NCBI RefSeq assembly: GCF_000002985.6
Contig: NC_003281.10
Coordinates: 1,178,001 to 1,242,000 of the forward strand
Direction of reading: 5' to 3'
Length of the DNA stretch: 64,000 nt
Origin: Caenorhabditis elegans
Lineage: Eukaryota > Nematoda > Chromadorea > Rhabditida > Rhabditidae
How positions within the stretch are numbered: position 1 is the first letter of the stretch; each line of letters opens with the position of its first letter. The notes below the pieces were generated by a model. It saw only the letters and a list, made by a program, of their open reading frames with translations. It did no database searches and was not told the origin of the DNA. Of this stretch, positions 1 through 13,300 are shown in pieces. Made by a program: the position numbers and the translations under genes.

Positions 1-2909
1 GAGCATTTCGAACTGCAAGCTACAGTAACCGATGGGAAGCATGCTGTGCATGTGCCTTTGAATATCTATGTGCTCTCCGTGGACACAAACGTCGTGCAGC
101 TTACCAAGAATACACCACACTCGGATATTGATCCAAGTGCTGTTGAGAGGAAGTTGACTGAGGTGAGTGAGGGAAAATCTGGAAAACTAAAAGAGCTAGC
201 AAAAAATTTTCAACTACAAAATTTTAGAGCTTAAAATTTAGAGCATTTCTGTAGTTTGCAACTTTTTGATAGCTCTGCTCACTGCAGAGTTATGCGCCTT
301 TAAAGATTTATGACGAGAGAGCGCGAGGAGAGAGGATACGCAGAGGTAGTCTTTAAAGGCGCATAACTCATTGGGGAGTTGAGCTATCAAAAAGTTGAAA
401 ACTAGAGAAATATGCAGAATTTCAAGAGCTACAATTTGTCAGTTGTCAACTTTTTGATAGCTCTGCTAACTGCAGAGTTATGCGCCTTTAAAGATTCCCT
501 GCGAGAGAGCGTGGCGTCTGTGTCTCCCCCGCTGCCACACTCTGTAGGCATCTAATTTTTAAAGGCGCATAACTCAGCGGGGAGTTAAGCTATCAAAAAG
601 TTGACAACTAGAAAAATATGCAGAATTTCAAGAGCTACAATTTACCAGTTGTCGAATTTTTGATAGCTCTGCTCACTGCAGAGTTATGCGCCTTTAAAGG
701 TTCCCGGCGAGAAAGCGTGAGGAGCGAGGAGACGCAGGCGACGAGGGCGTCTGCGTCTCCCCTCGCCACATGCTCTCTTTCTCACTCTCTTTACGGTGGG
801 CTTTGAAAGCGCATAACTCAGCGGAGAACAGAGCTATCGGAAAGCTTCCAACTAACGAATTGCTCCAAATTTTATGGCCTATAAATTAAATTGACTAAAA
901 CTTTAAATTTCAGATCCTTGGAATGGACACCCGTATCCTCGTCGCCCAGCCATTTGTATCCGACGACGGCAAGACTGACATGAAGAAGTCCCACGTCTTC
1001 GTCTACTCCCTGGACAATCTGAGCCAAAAGCCTATCTCCAGAGATGAGCTCAAACGGCTCTTGATGGCTCATTCCGATGGGCTTCATCCCCTGCAAATCT
1101 CCTCAGTTTCGCTTTTATCAACAGGAAATGCGGCTGGAAATGGGCAATTCTTGCTGACAGTCGTCCTACTGGTTGTGCTCATCGCTTTGTTGCTCTTCAT
1201 TTGTGCATTGATAATGTGTTGTGCCAAACGGTGAGTCGTTTTGGAGCTGTAACTCCGAAACTGCTGGTGATAGCGGAAAATTGTCAACTAACAAATTGTA
1301 GAGCTTAAAATTCTGCACAATTTGTTAGTTAAACACTTTTTGATAACTCAACTCCCCGCGGAGTTATGCGCCTTTAAAGTTAAAGCCACAAGAGAGCGTG
1401 AGACGAGGCGAGACACAGATGCTGTCTGCGTCTCCCCCCTTCCCACGCTCTTTTTTAAAGGCGCATAACTCCGCGGGGAATTGAGCTATGAAAAAGTTTC
1501 CAACTAACAAAATGTGTAGAATTTTTCGCTCTACAATATGACTGTTGGAAATTTATTGATAGCTTTTCCCCCAGCCGAGATAAATCGAATTTTTTTACAG
1601 CCGGGCCCGCAACACCGCTGGAGTCATGGAAGGCGCCTACATGATTAACTCTGTCGGAAGTGGCCCCCGGCCGTATGACGTGGAAAATATTTCACGGCTC
1701 ACCGCACAGAACGTACTAGCCGGTAGACCCTTGCCGGACCCCCAGGAGCATAGGTAAGGTTTTTTGATGGAAACTAGTTAAAAATTTGGATTTTTGAAGC
1801 TGTCCGCTTTAAAATAAGTCCCATCATGCCTATAATTCGTCAATTTTGATATTTTGGGTCCCGCGACGCTGGGTACTGTAGCTATAGTTTTCTTTTGGTT
1901 TGAGCTGTCCCAAACTTGAAATAAGTGTAGATGAGGTGGGGTGGGTGTCAAATCAAAAATCAAATCTTCCATCCATTAAACTGAAAAAATGAAAATAGAA
2001 AAAATTTAGAGAAAAAATGAAAAAAAAAAATTTTGTGAATTTTTTTTTCCAAAAATCTGAAAATTTCCCAATTTTCGAATTTTTACTTGAAATCATTTAC
2101 AAAATCGGAATCCTCACAAAATTACCTTTTGAATGACACCCATCATGCTTATATTCCGCCGATTTAGAAAATTTGGGTCCCGCCACGCGGGGTACTGTAG
2201 CACCAGTTTCAGCTGTGTCGGAACTCAAAATCGTCAAAACCTAGTCATGATGGGTGTCAAACGAAAGCCCTTGGATAGCTGGGTGCAACAAAAATAAATA
2301 TTGGAATCAAAAATAAATGTGGAAAAATTTTCGAAAAAAACAATAGTTAAATTTTTTTTTTCCAAAAAATTTTTTTGCCAGGAAGTTTTTTAATTTTTGA
2401 TTTTCTATCAAAATCGCTAGCGGATTCATATTCCTGACACTCTCAGCTTTCAAATGACCCCCATCATGCCTCATTTCCGACGATTTTAAAAATTTGGGTC
2501 CCGCCACGCGGGGTACTGTAGCACCAGTTTCAGCTGTGTCGGAACTCAAAATTGTCGGAGCATAGTCATGATGGGTGTCATTTGAAAGCTCTCGGCAAGC
2601 TAGAAACGTTGAAAATAGTTTTGAAGCTTAAAACTGAACTCTACCAAAATTATTAATAAAATTTCAAAATTTTCAGAATTGACATGTCATCCAACGATAC
2701 GGATATTGCCTTAGAACGTGACGATACTACTAGAGAATTTTCAAATAGTGTCCGAGAACGGCCAACTCTGTTGCAAAGTGCACTTCAGAGGCAGAATGTG
2801 AGAATTTTCAGAATTTTTAGAAAAATAGAAAAAAAAATTCAATTTTTAAATTTTAAATTTACAGATCCACCCATCAATTGCCAACGATGAAGAATTGAAG
2901 AAATTCTAA
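1..2909 (+). CDS. Cadherin-type single-pass membrane protein, C-terminal part
   Basis: Five exons are read: 1-162, 914-1230, 1601-1753, 2677-2797 and 2865-2909 (stop TAA). All junctions are GT-AG and in phase, giving 265 residues; the gene starts before the window. Residues 1-35 look like the end of a cadherin repeat (F-L-A-V-D-G then VPLNIYVL). A juxtamembrane region of about 95 residues follows, then a strong transmembrane helix at about 133-155 (FLLTVVLLVVLIALLLFICA), a basic stop-transfer (CCAKRRAR) and a cytoplasmic tail of about 105 residues. The layout is that of non-classical cadherins of the CDH23/PCDH15 kind: ectodomain outside, short tail inside. I see no catenin-binding motif in the tail. 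It could be the cdh-12 orthologue, but I do not assign the symbol. Introns 1-3 are filled with FB and REP-2 repeats. Confidence 0.75.
236..880. repeat. Three tandem FB fold-back units in cadherin intron 1
   Basis: Three successive units each carry an arm ending GAGTTATGCGCCTTTAAAG, a GC-rich centre of 30-90 bp, and the reverse arm CTTTAAAGGCGCATAACTC. The flanks (attttagagcatttc.. / ..aaatatgcagaatttcaag) are also inverted. Centres differ between units while the arms are kept, which suggests selection for, or recent origin of, the palindromic arms. Confidence 0.85.
1300..1520. repeat. FB fold-back unit in cadherin intron 2
   Basis: One unit has GCGCCTTTAAAG and TTTAAAGGCGCATAAC arms around a centre containing GAGACACAGATG and GTCTGCGTCTCCCC. 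Confidence 0.8.
2110..2610. repeat. REP-2 units in cadherin intron 3
   Basis: Two full units of about 150 bp are seen, each with CCCATCATGC, GGGTCCCGCCACGCGGGG, TACTGTAGCACCAGTTTCAG, GCTGTGTCGGAACTCAAAAT and CATGATGGGTGTCA in that order. A more diverged copy lies at about 1800-1950. Confidence 0.8.
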
Positions 2910-4059
2910 AATTTTAATTTTCACTTATTTATTATCGATTTGTTATTGATTTTTTTTCACCTCCTCACGGGTATGCTATCTACCGTATCCCCGTCTTTCC
3001 CCACCACCGCAAACCTGTAATAAGTGCTCATTTTTTCTTGAAAAATTAATAATGACTAATGCTATGTATCAATTTATGCCTAGACACGCCGGTGCTATAT
3101 GTATTTATTGATTTATTTTAATAATAAAAATTTAGTTTGAAAAAAAAGAATTTTTTTGTAATTTTCATTTTTCAGAAAATTTTTTTTGAGTTTTTCCTAC
3201 CTTCTCAGCAATTTATTTGGATTTCTGAGGTTTTTAGCTTCAAAATGACCCCCATCATGCCCATGCTCCGACGATTTTGAGCATCGACACAGCTGAAACT
3301 GGTGCTACAGTACCCCGCGTGGCGAGACCCAAACTTTCAAAAATGGCGGAACCTAGGCAATATGGGGGTCATTTGAAAGCTGAGAATGTGCGGAATATGA
3401 ATTTATTATTAATTTTAAGAGAAAAATGCAGAAAAAAAATTGTTTTTTTTTTTTTGATTTTTGAAATTTGAATATAATTGATTTTTTTTTCAAAACTAAT
3501 TTTTCGCCTGTTTTTCCAAATTCGTTGTTTTCAGCTTACTGAGTGCTTCAAAATGACCCCCACCATGCCTATGTTTTGACGATTTTGAGTATCGACATAG
3601 CTGAAACCGAGGCTACAGTACCCCGCGTGGTGAGACCCAAATTTTCAAAAATGGCGGAACATAGGCATGATGGGGGTCATTTGAAAGCTCCCGGTGAGCT
3701 GAGTACAACAAAAATATATTTAAGGTTCAAAAATAAAAGTTAAAAAAAAAAAATCGAAAAAAAAATTTTTTCCAAAAAAAAATATTAAAAAATCTTTTTC
3801 AAAAAAATGTGTTCTGGAACTGTTCAAAACCAATATTTTTTGAAAATTCACAATTTTTATGTTTCGGAAACTAAATTTGAGCCCTCTAACTACCATATTA
3901 ACTATTTTAGAAGAGTTTCAAAAAAAATTTCAGTCAAATTTCTCTAATCCTCTTATCACTCACTCCAATTTTAAATTGATGCGATTATTATTATTTTAAT
4001 CACATCGGAATGATAAGAAACCCCTAATTTTCAAAAAAAAATTTCATTTCCCCCCAGAA
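2910..4059. other. Intergenic stretch with two inverted REP-2 units
   Basis: This lies between the cadherin stop and the secreted-protein start. It holds a poly(A) signal at 3123-3128, then REP-2 units in reverse orientation at about 3240-3400 and 3545-3700 (ACAGTACCCCGCGTGG, CAGCTGAAACTGGTGC). The rest is A/T-rich sequence. I see no further gene. Confidence 0.6.
3123..3128 (+). terminator. Poly(A) signal AATAAA for the cadherin gene
   Basis: AATAAA lies 214 bases after the stop codon, in A/T-rich sequence typical of a nematode 3' UTR end. Confidence 0.55.
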
Positions 4060-6893
4060 ATGCGGAAAATATTGCTGTTTTTTGCTATTTTCGGTGAGAT
4101 TTTTTGTCATTTTCAAATTTTTTGTTTTTTTTTGGTAAAAAAATGCACAAAGAGCTTTAGGATTTTCACTTGGAAGCTCTCAACTCTGCATTTCAAAGAC
4201 TTTGACATTTTGCCAATACGGGTTCAATCAAAATTTAAACATCACCAGCGCCACCGCTGATTGGACCAACCCGGGAACACTGAGCTTCATCATTCGGAGC
4301 TATTACTTGCAGGTGGAAGATAATATTGATTTTTCAGAGTGATTTTTGAGTCCCCAAGCCTATTAGCTTTTGAATGACCCCCATCATGCCTAGGTCCGGC
4401 AATTTTGAAAATTTGGGTCTCGCCACGCGGGGTACTGTAGCTATAGTTTCAGCTGTGTTGGAGCTCGAAATCGTTGGAAGCTAGGCATGATGGGAGTTAT
4501 TTCAAAGCTCTCGGTGAGCTAAAAACATTGAAATTAAATAAAAAATCGTAAAATTAGTTTTGAAGAAAATTTTTAATTTTATTAAAATTTCAAAAAAAAA
4601 AAATAATTGTTTTGCATTTTCTCTGAAAATTGTCAACAAGTTCATATTCCTTACACTCTCAGCTTCAAAATGACCCCCATCATGCCTGGTTTCCGGTGAT
4701 TTTGAAAATTTGGGTCTCGCCACGCGGGGTACTGTAGCACCAGTTTCAGCTGTGTCGGAACTCAAAATCATCGGAACCTAGGCATGATGGGGGTCATTTT
4801 GAAGCACTCAGGGAGCTGGAAACAATGAAGATGAGGGAAGCCTGAAAAAAATATTAATTGAAAAAAAAATTGGAGAAAAAACATTTGAAATTTTTTGAAA
4901 AATCGAAAAATCTGAAAATTCCAAAAATAAAAAGTGTTCTCTTAAAATTGTTCACAAATTTGCATTTGTCACAGTTTTAGCTTCAAAATTACCCCCATCA
5001 TGCTTAGGTTCTGGTGTTTTCGAAATTTTGGGTCTCGCCACGCGGGTTACTGTAGCACCAGCTTCAGCTGTGTCGAAACTCAAAATCATCGGAACCTAGG
5101 CATGATGGGGGTCATTTTGAAGCTCTCAACAAGCCCAATTCAATTTTCAGGGTATCGATGGCCTGCTCTCAGTCTGCAACGCCCGTCAGCAGTTTGACCA
5201 GTGTCTCGGAGACCAGTACGATGCCTGCATGTCCCGCCTGAACTTCATTACCGACGGAGAATCGCCGGCCGACGCGACCGCCTATGTTTCTCTGTTCAAA
5301 ACTATGGAATTCGATTGTGACGGGGGATTTATTCGTGAGCTCCGCGGGTGCTCAGAGAGCTCAAAGTTAAAGTAAAAACTTTCAGAGTCCTCTCGGAACT
5401 GGGGATGTATCGCAGCAGTCCTTCAGACCCATGATCAACAGCTCAACGATTGTCGGAAGCAGTATGACGCGGAAATTTTGAAGGTAACTAGTCAAAGCCA
5501 AAATTCCAAAAGTTGAAAATTTTGCGTGAAAACTCTTTTTTCCGAATTTTTCAGAAGTTTTCAAAGACTTACACATAAAAATTCGAATTCCCCATTTAAT
5601 TTCACCCCCAACGGACCTTTTTCAGGGCTTCTAACTCTATTTTTGAATTTCTAGGGGTACGGTAGCCCCAAAAGTACGCAAACACTGAGGCTTGCGTACT
5701 CGGCACCGAACTTTACGTCAGTTAGTCGAAATTGGCTGAAAACCGGGTTACGGGGGTAAAAAGTGATGGAGAAGTCGAATTTCGTATTGAAAATCTGTGA
5801 AAATCACTGGAAATTGCTGAAAATCACAATTTTTTCGCGAAAATTGATAATTTTGAGTGAAAACGCTGAGAAAAAAGACAAATAGACATTTTTTCGACTT
5901 TTTCAGAAGTTTTCAAGGATTCCTACACTAAAATTCAAATTCCCCGTCTAAATTTACCCCTTATCAGCTTTTTTTCGGAGCTCTTGCTAAAAATTCGAAT
6001 TTCGAGGGGTACGGTAGCTCCAAAAGTACGAAAATTTTGAATTTTTTTGGAAAAAAAGCTTTTTTCAGAAATTTTCAAGGCTTCTCTTGCTAAAATTCGG
6101 ATTCCCCGTCTAATTTTACCCCCATTGGAACTTCTTCAGGGCCTCTGAGCCGATTTTCGATTTTCGAGGGGTACGGTAGCTCCAAAAGTACGCAAACACC
6201 GAGTGCCTTGCGTACTCGGCACCGAACTTTACGACAATTCGTCCAAATTGGCTGAAAACCAGGGATCGGGGATAAAAAGTGATGGAGAACTCGAATTTTG
6301 TATTGAAAATCTGCGAAAATCACTGAAAATGGCTGAAAATCACAAGTTTTTAGGAAAAAATGAAAAATTTGGGCATAGCTTCCGCATCTCCGAGTGACAA
6401 ATGTGCTCTATTGTCAAATTGTTGGCAAAAATACGGTATTTATTCACATTTTCAGCCCAATTTAAGGCTGAAAATGGGAACAAATACAGTTTTATGCCAT
6501 CAATCCGAGTAGGAGCACAAAAGTCACAGGGGAAATATCGATTTTTGGAGATTTTAGGGATTGAAACTGAAAATTCGAGAAAAATCACGAGAACCCCTAG
6601 TTTTTATCGATTTTCCGCTAAAAATTCCAAATTTTCAGACCCCATCCAGCCTGTGCCAGGCTTCTGCGGACTTTGAGACCTGCGTCCGGTCCCAGTACTC
6701 TGCAACTTGCGGCCCGGAGGTCTCCTGGTGGGCTTGTGAACGTACACGACGTGGATTATTGATTGATTCCGACTGCCCATCGGATAGCTGCAGTTTGGTG
6801 GCTCAGGAAGCTCCTGGGTCCGCAAAAAGCGTGTTTCAGCGGGAGCCCGAGGTGGCACACGTGATTCGGAGCATTTTGGAGCAGAAAGACTGA
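4060..6893 (+). CDS. Small secreted cysteine-rich protein, unknown function
   Basis: Exons are 4060-4093, 4161-4312, 5151-5334, 5386-5483 and 6639-6893 (stop TGA), all in phase, giving 240 residues. The ATG follows a CCCCCCAG acceptor by two bases, the usual SL trans-splice arrangement. The first ~15 residues (MRKILLFFAIFGFSL) are a signal peptide. The mature part has regularly spaced cysteines (CISKTLTFC, CNARQQFDQC, YDACM, FDCDGG, NWGC, NDCRKQYD, LCQASADFETC, SWWAC, SDCPSDSC) and no second membrane segment. The spacing recalls nematode-specific secreted DUF19/T20D4.11-like proteins, but I cannot confirm the family. The donor after exon 2 (GTGGAA) is weak. Introns 2 and 4 are filled by REP-2 and REP-3 units. 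A likely extracellular role is inferred only from the signal peptide and disulphide-rich make-up. Confidence 0.7.
4365..5140. repeat. Three REP-2 units in intron 2
   Basis: Units lie at about 4370-4520, 4665-4810 and 4975-5135. Each contains GGGTCTCGCCACGCGGG, TACTGTAGC and ATGATGGGGGTCAT or a close variant, and is separated by A/T-rich spacer. Confidence 0.8.
5600..6560. repeat. REP-3 units in intron 4
   Basis: Three units (about 5620-5860, 5990-6040 partial, 6100-6550) share GGGGTACGGTAGC, CCAAAAGTACGCAAACACC, TTGCGTACTCGGCACCGAAC and TTGGCTGAAAACC. The longest continues into a ~180-bp tail (GGGCATAGCTTCCGCATCTC, GACAAATGTGCTCTATTGTC) that recurs near 20.8 kb. Confidence 0.8.
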
Positions 6894-7340
6894 CAACTTG
6901 ATTTTTTTTTCGTTTGGAGAATAAATGTGAGATAAAACTGAGAATTATTTGGTTCATTCAACAAAAAACATGGAAATCAACAAAAAATTCTATTACCACT
7001 TTAAAACTACCTAAAATCACATAAAAAGATTGGAAATTCTTGAAAAACGTATAAAATTATCATTCCTGACACTCTCAGCTTCAAAATGACCCCCATCATG
7101 GCTAGGTTCCGACGATTTCGATATTTTGGGTCCCACCACGCGGGTTACTGTAGCACCGGTTTCAGCTGTGTCGGAACTTCCATAACTCAAAATCGTCGGA
7201 GCATAGGCATGATGGGGGTCATTTGAAAGCTCTCGGTGAGCTGAAGCCGATAAAAAAAATTTTATTGTGAAAACAATTCTGTAACGAAAAAAAATTGGAA
7301 AACAAAATAAAAATTTTTTAAAAATTTCCAAAAAAATCTA
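6894..7340. other. Convergent intergenic region with one REP-2 unit
   Basis: This lies between the stop codons of the + strand secreted protein and the - strand gfm-2. It holds the + strand poly(A) signal at 6920-6925, a REP-2 unit at about 7065-7245, and a - strand AATAAA at about 7261-7266 that could end gfm-2. No gene is seen. Confidence 0.6.
6920..6925 (+). terminator. Poly(A) signal AATAAA of the secreted-protein gene
   Basis: AATAAA lies 27 bases after the TGA, implying a very short 3' UTR. Confidence 0.7.
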
Positions 7341-10300
7341 TCAATACCCGGTGGCTCTTTTCTTCAAAATTTCCATCTTTTCATGCTCCGTAACCTGCTG
7401 GTAACCTCTAAATTGTACACTAATATCACCAAAACCGCTAGTCAAAGTTCGAACAGTTTTCGACAAATTCTCAGTTTCAGAAAGTGGTAAAATTGCGCAA
7501 ATTCTGCGGATTTCCGTCGATTCTGTGGCATCCGAGTGCTCGAAATGAGCCCGTCGTCGCAGAAGCTCGTTGAGAATCGGTTGAGTTGGGTCGTCGTTGC
7601 GGATCTCGATTTGTACCTCCATTACCGGCTCAGTGAGCACCATTTCGCCGCTGGACAGCGCTTCGGACACACATTTTTGGGCGCATGCGGATACTGAAAA
7701 TATGGGAAAAAATAGAAATTGAGGGGAATTTGGTCGAATTTGAAAAAAAATAGAAATTTTTTTTTTCAAAAAAATTTAAACTTTTCATTTTTAAAGAAAT
7801 TTTGTTACAAAATTCATATTTCTGACAGTCTCAGCTTCCCAATGACGCCCATATTGCCCAGGTTCCGTCGATTTTAAAATTTTGGGTCTCGCCACGCGGT
7901 AGCACCGGTTTTAGCTGTGTCGAAACTCAAAATGGTCAGAACATAGGCATGTCGGGGGTCATTCGAAAGCTCTCGGTGAGCTGGAAAAATGGAACTAAGG
8001 AACATTTGGTAAAAAGCTTCTTTGAAAAAAATTGGAAAGAAAAACTTTTGAATTTTTTTTTCAAAAAAATTGAAAAATTTCACAAAAAATTGAAAAATTG
8101 AATTTTCCCTCAGAATCGTTAACAAATTCACATTCCTGACAGTCTCAGCTTTCCAATGACCCCCATCAAGCCCCATTTCCGTCGTTTTTGAAAATTTCGG
8201 GTCTCGCCACGCGGGGTACTGTAGCACCAATTTCAGCTGTGTCGGAACTTCCATAACTCAAAATCGTCGGAAACTAGGCATGATGGTGGTCATTTTGAAG
8301 GTCTCGGTGAGCAGAATGCAATTAAATTGAAAGAAAATTGTAAAAATTAATTTTTAAAAATTTCAAAAAAATTGACGAAATGTTTTTTTTCGAAAGTCTA
8401 AAAATTTCACAAATATCGAATTTCTTCTAAAATCGTTAACAAGTTCATATTCCTCACAGTCTCAGCTTTCGAAAGACCCCCATCATGCCCCATTTCGGTT
8501 AATTTTGAAAATTTGGGTCCCACCACGCGGGATACTGTAGCACCAGTTTCAGCTGTGTCGATGTTCAAAATCGTCGGAACCTAGGCATGATGGGGGTCAT
8601 TCGCTAGCTCTCGGTGAGCAGAATGCAATAAAAATGAAAGAAAACTATAAACAATTATTTTTTAAAAAATTCAAAAAATTTTCGAAAAAATCCAAAAATT
8701 TTCTAAAATATTGAATTTTCTCTCAAAATCGTTAATAAATTCGCATTCCTCACATTATCAGCTTTCAAATGACCCCCATCATGCCCTAGTTCCGTCGATT
8801 TTGAAATTTTGGGTCTCGCCACGCGGGGTACTGTAGCACCAGTTTCAGCTGTGTCGGAACTCAAAATCGTCGGAACCTAGGCATGTTGGGGGTCATTTTG
8901 AAGCTCTCGGTCAACAGAATGCAATAAAATTGAAAGAAAACTATAAAAAATTATTTTGAAAAAGGTTCAAAAAAAAAATTTTTTTTTTCGAAAAAGTCGA
9001 AAAATTTCAAAAATCTCGAATTTTCGTTTAAAATCGTTAACAATTTCGCATTCTGCACATTCTCAGCTTTAAAATGACCCCCATATTGCCCAGGTTCCGT
9101 CGATTTTGAAATTTTGGGTCTCACCACGCGGGTTACTGTAGCACCAATTTCAGCTGTGTCGAAACTAAAAATCGTCGGAACATAGGCATGTTGGGGGTCA
9201 TTTTGAAGCTCTCGGTGAGCTGGGAGCAATGGTACTAAGCAAAATTTGAAAAAGTGTAATCTGAAGGGAAGAAAGGGAAAATTTCAGATTTTCCTGAAAA
9301 CCTACACAGCGCCGGATTAATCTTTCCTCCACTAACAATACACTCGGTCAGCACCACTCGAACAGCCTGAAAAAAATTAATTTTTTGCTATTTCAGGCCT
9401 AAAAGCCTAAAATATCCAGATTTTCAGTCTTTTCAAGCCTTACATGGACTGGATACGACGCTAGCGGCCCATTTTGCAGAGCATTTGAGCATCCTTCGTT
9501 GACGGCTTTTTGCCAGTCTAAACGCACAGGACGGGCCGTTTGTGGGAGTTCAAGCTCGATCTGAAAGCCCGAATTTTTCAGATTTTTCAGATAAAATCGA
9601 TATTTCCAACTTTTTTGAATGGAATATGGGCCTGAGTCGGCTCCAATCTCATAGTTAACTGCACAAATTCGGGCCGCTTCTTCTCACTGAGCCCGTCTTC
9701 CACTTTTGCCGTGTAGCTGAGCTCTTCGGTGAGCATTTCGCGGTAGGCGACCTGAAAAATATTGATTTTTTAGCGTAAAAATATCGATTTTTAGCGGAAA
9801 ATTCTTGATTTTTAGCGGAAATTTATTGTTTTTTTAGCGGAAAATTATTGATTTTCAACTGGTGCTACAGTACCCCGCGTGGCGAGACCCAAAATTTAAA
9901 AATCGACAGAAATGGACCTTGACGGGGGTCATTTTAAGGTGAGAATGTGCGGAATGCGAATTTTTCAACGAAATTTTGCTAAAAATGAAACGTTTCAAAT
10001 TTTTTGAAAAAAATTCAGAAGTTGTTTTTTCCGATTTTTTTTTTGAAAAAACATTTTTTTTTCAAACTTTCCTAACTTCCATTGTTCCCAGCTCACCGAG
10101 AGCTTACAAATGACCCCCAACATGCCTATGTTCCGACGATTTTGAGTTTCGACACAGCTGAAACTGATGCTACAGTACCCCGCGTGGCGGGACCCAAGTT
10201 TTCAAAATTAGCGGAACCTAGGCAATATGGGTCTTTTTGAAGCTGAGAATGTACGGAATGCGAATTTGTTAACGATTTTAAGAAAAAATTCAATATTTTT

Positions 10301-13300
10301 GATTTTTTTTCGAAAAAAAATTCAGATATTTTATTTTCTATTTTTTCCGAAAAAACATGTTTTCTCAAAATTTCCTTAGTTCCATTGTTCCCAGCTCACC
10401 GAGAGCTTTTAAATGACCCCCAACATGCCTATGCTCCGACGATTATGAGTACCCCGACACAGCTGAAACCGGTGCACAGTAACCCGCGTGGCGGGACCCA
10501 AAATTTAAAAATCGACGGAATATAGGCGTGTAGGGTGTCATTTTGAAGCTTAGAGTGTAAGGAATATGAATTTGTAGACAATTTTAAGAAAAAATGAAAA
10601 ACATTTTTTTTTTGAAATTTTTAAAAAATTAAAAATTTTCTTCAAAACTATTTTTTCGACTTTTTTCCAATTTCAATGTTCCCAGCTCACCGAGAGCTTT
10701 AAAATGACCCCCAACATGCCTATGCTCCGACGATTATGAGTACCCCGACACAGCTGAAACTGGAGCTACAGTAACACGCGTGGCGAGACCCAAAATATCG
10801 AAATCGAGGGAATATAGGCTTGTAGGGGGTTATTTTGAAGCTGAGAGTGTAAGGAATATGAATTTTATAACAAAATTTTGCTAAAAATCAAAAAATTTGA
10901 ATTTTTACCAATTTTTTGGCCAAAAATCGAAAATTTATTGATTTTTCCTTATTTTTGGTCAATTTCTAATGGTTTTTTATCGATTTTCATCGATTTTTTC
11001 CCATTTTTCACCTGTAATTTCCCAATAAAAACGTCCAATTTATAGTTTCTCTTGAGCCGATCCTTAATCGCTTCCAAATGCAGCTCGCCCTGTGTTTCCA
11101 CAATAGTTTGGCCGGTATCCCGATCAAATCGAATTTTCATCGACGGATCCTCCCGCGTGAGCTCTTCCAAAGCCTTATTAAACTGATTAAGCTGACGATT
11201 CGACGGAGGCTCTATACAACAAAAGAACACCGCATCCGGTGACTCGATTCCCGAAAAAACTACGGAATTTCCATCTTTTGGGCTTAACAGTGAGCTCTCG
11301 GAGCCCGCAAGCTTCTGACATGCTTTTTCAGCGGAGGCGGAGCTTGCGACTACCGTATCCCCGGTTACTGTAGTCTGAAGGCCTGCGACAACGGTGATAT
11401 TTCCGGCGGAGACTTGCTCGACGAGCCGGAGCTCATCTGCATACGGAGTAAAGAGCTTTAGGGGTCCCTCTGACGTCATTTGGGAGGTATTGAAGATGGT
11501 CGAGTTGTTGTGGAGAGAGCCCGTGTAGATTCGCATGTAGGAGAGTTGACCGCGACGTTTGTCGTGGGTTATCTGGAATTTTTTGGGCGGGAAATTTGAA
11601 TTTTTGAGAGATTTTAAGTGGGAAATTTGATTTTTCGGGAGATTTTTACCTAGAAATTCAAATTCCCGGGTGGTTTTAAGGGAAAAATTCCAATTTTCAG
11701 TGATTTTAACCTAAAAATTCGAATTTTTGAGTGATTTTTCATCCAGAAATCGGAGTTTTTAAGTGGAAAACTCGACTTCCCAGTTGATTTTTAGCGGTAA
11801 ATTGAAAAATTCCGTGATTTTTCACCAAGAAATTTGAATTCCCGGGTGATTTTAGACGGGAAATTTGAATTTTTCAGTGAATTTTAGGTGGGAAATTCAA
11901 ATTTTTGAGGGATTTTTCACCCAGAAATCGGAGTTTTTGTGTGATTTTGACATAAAAATTCAACTTCCCGGGTGATTTTAGGCGGGAAATTTGAATTTTT
12001 GAGTGATTTTAAGGAGAAATTCAAATTTTAGGGTCGAAAATTCAAATTTCTAGGTGATTTTTACGTAGAACTTCGAATTCCCGGGTATTTTGAAGCGGGA
12101 AATTTGAATTTTGTGTGAATTTTAGGTGGGAAATTTTAAATTTTGGGTAATTTTTAGCGGGAAATTTGAATTTTTAGGTGAACTTTCACTCAGAAATTCA
12201 AATTTTTGAGTAATTTGGACTTGGAAATTCAAATTCCCGGGTAACTTTAAGCGGAGAATTTGAATTTTTGAGTGATTTTAAGCGGGAAATTGCCATTTTT
12301 GAGTAATTTTTACCTAAAAATTCAAATTCCCGGGTGATTTTAAGCGGGAAATTTGAATTTATTAGTGATTTTGAGTGGAAAATTTGAATTTTTCAGTGAA
12401 TTTTCACCCAGAAATTGGAATTTTTTAAGCAATTTTAAGTGGGAAATTTGAATTTTTAGTCGGAAATTCAAATTCCCAGATGATTTTTAGCGGCAAATTC
12501 AAATTTTCAGTGACTTTTCACCAAGAAATTTGAATTCCCTGGTGATTTTGACCCAGAAATTCGAATTTTTAAGTGATTTTGAGTGGAAATTTTGAATTTT
12601 TGAGTGATTTTTAGCTGTAAATTCAAATTTTCGGTGAATTTTCACTCAGAAATTCAAATTCCCGGGTGATTTTCAAACGGGAAATTTGAATTTTCAGTGA
12701 TTTTAAGCGGGAAATTCAATTTCCCGGGTGATTTTAGGCGGGAAATTTGATTTTTTGTGAATTTTAGGCGGGACATTTGAATTTTTGAGTTAATTTTTAC
12801 CCAGAAATTGTCAATTTTGAGTGATTTTTAGTGAAAAATTCAAATTCCCGGGTGATTTTAGGTGGGAAATTCAAATTCCCGGGTGATTTTACGTGGGAAA
12901 TTAAAATTTCCACCTATCCCAGCTCTACCTTAAACACCAATCCACTCAAATCCTCTCCAAAAACGTCTCGAAACTCCCGATTCCTCATCTCCGGCGCCGG
13001 GAAAAAATCCACAACTGCGTCGAGCACCGGCTTCACACAATGCACATTTTTCACCGCCGAGCCACACGAAATCGTGGCGATTTTCGACGCGCAAGTGAGC
13101 TCTCGGAGCACACTTTTCATCTCGATGACGTCAATTTTCTCCGAATTTCCATCAAATTCATCGAGGAATTTGCTCTGAAAATCGGCATGACTATCGGCCA
13201 GCGTGAAGCAGAGCTCTGACTTGTGCTCGGCGAGCAACTCGGCTTCTGGCGAGTTTTTCGGGGGATTTTGCCAATTTTTGGAGTTTCCGGGGAGCATTTT

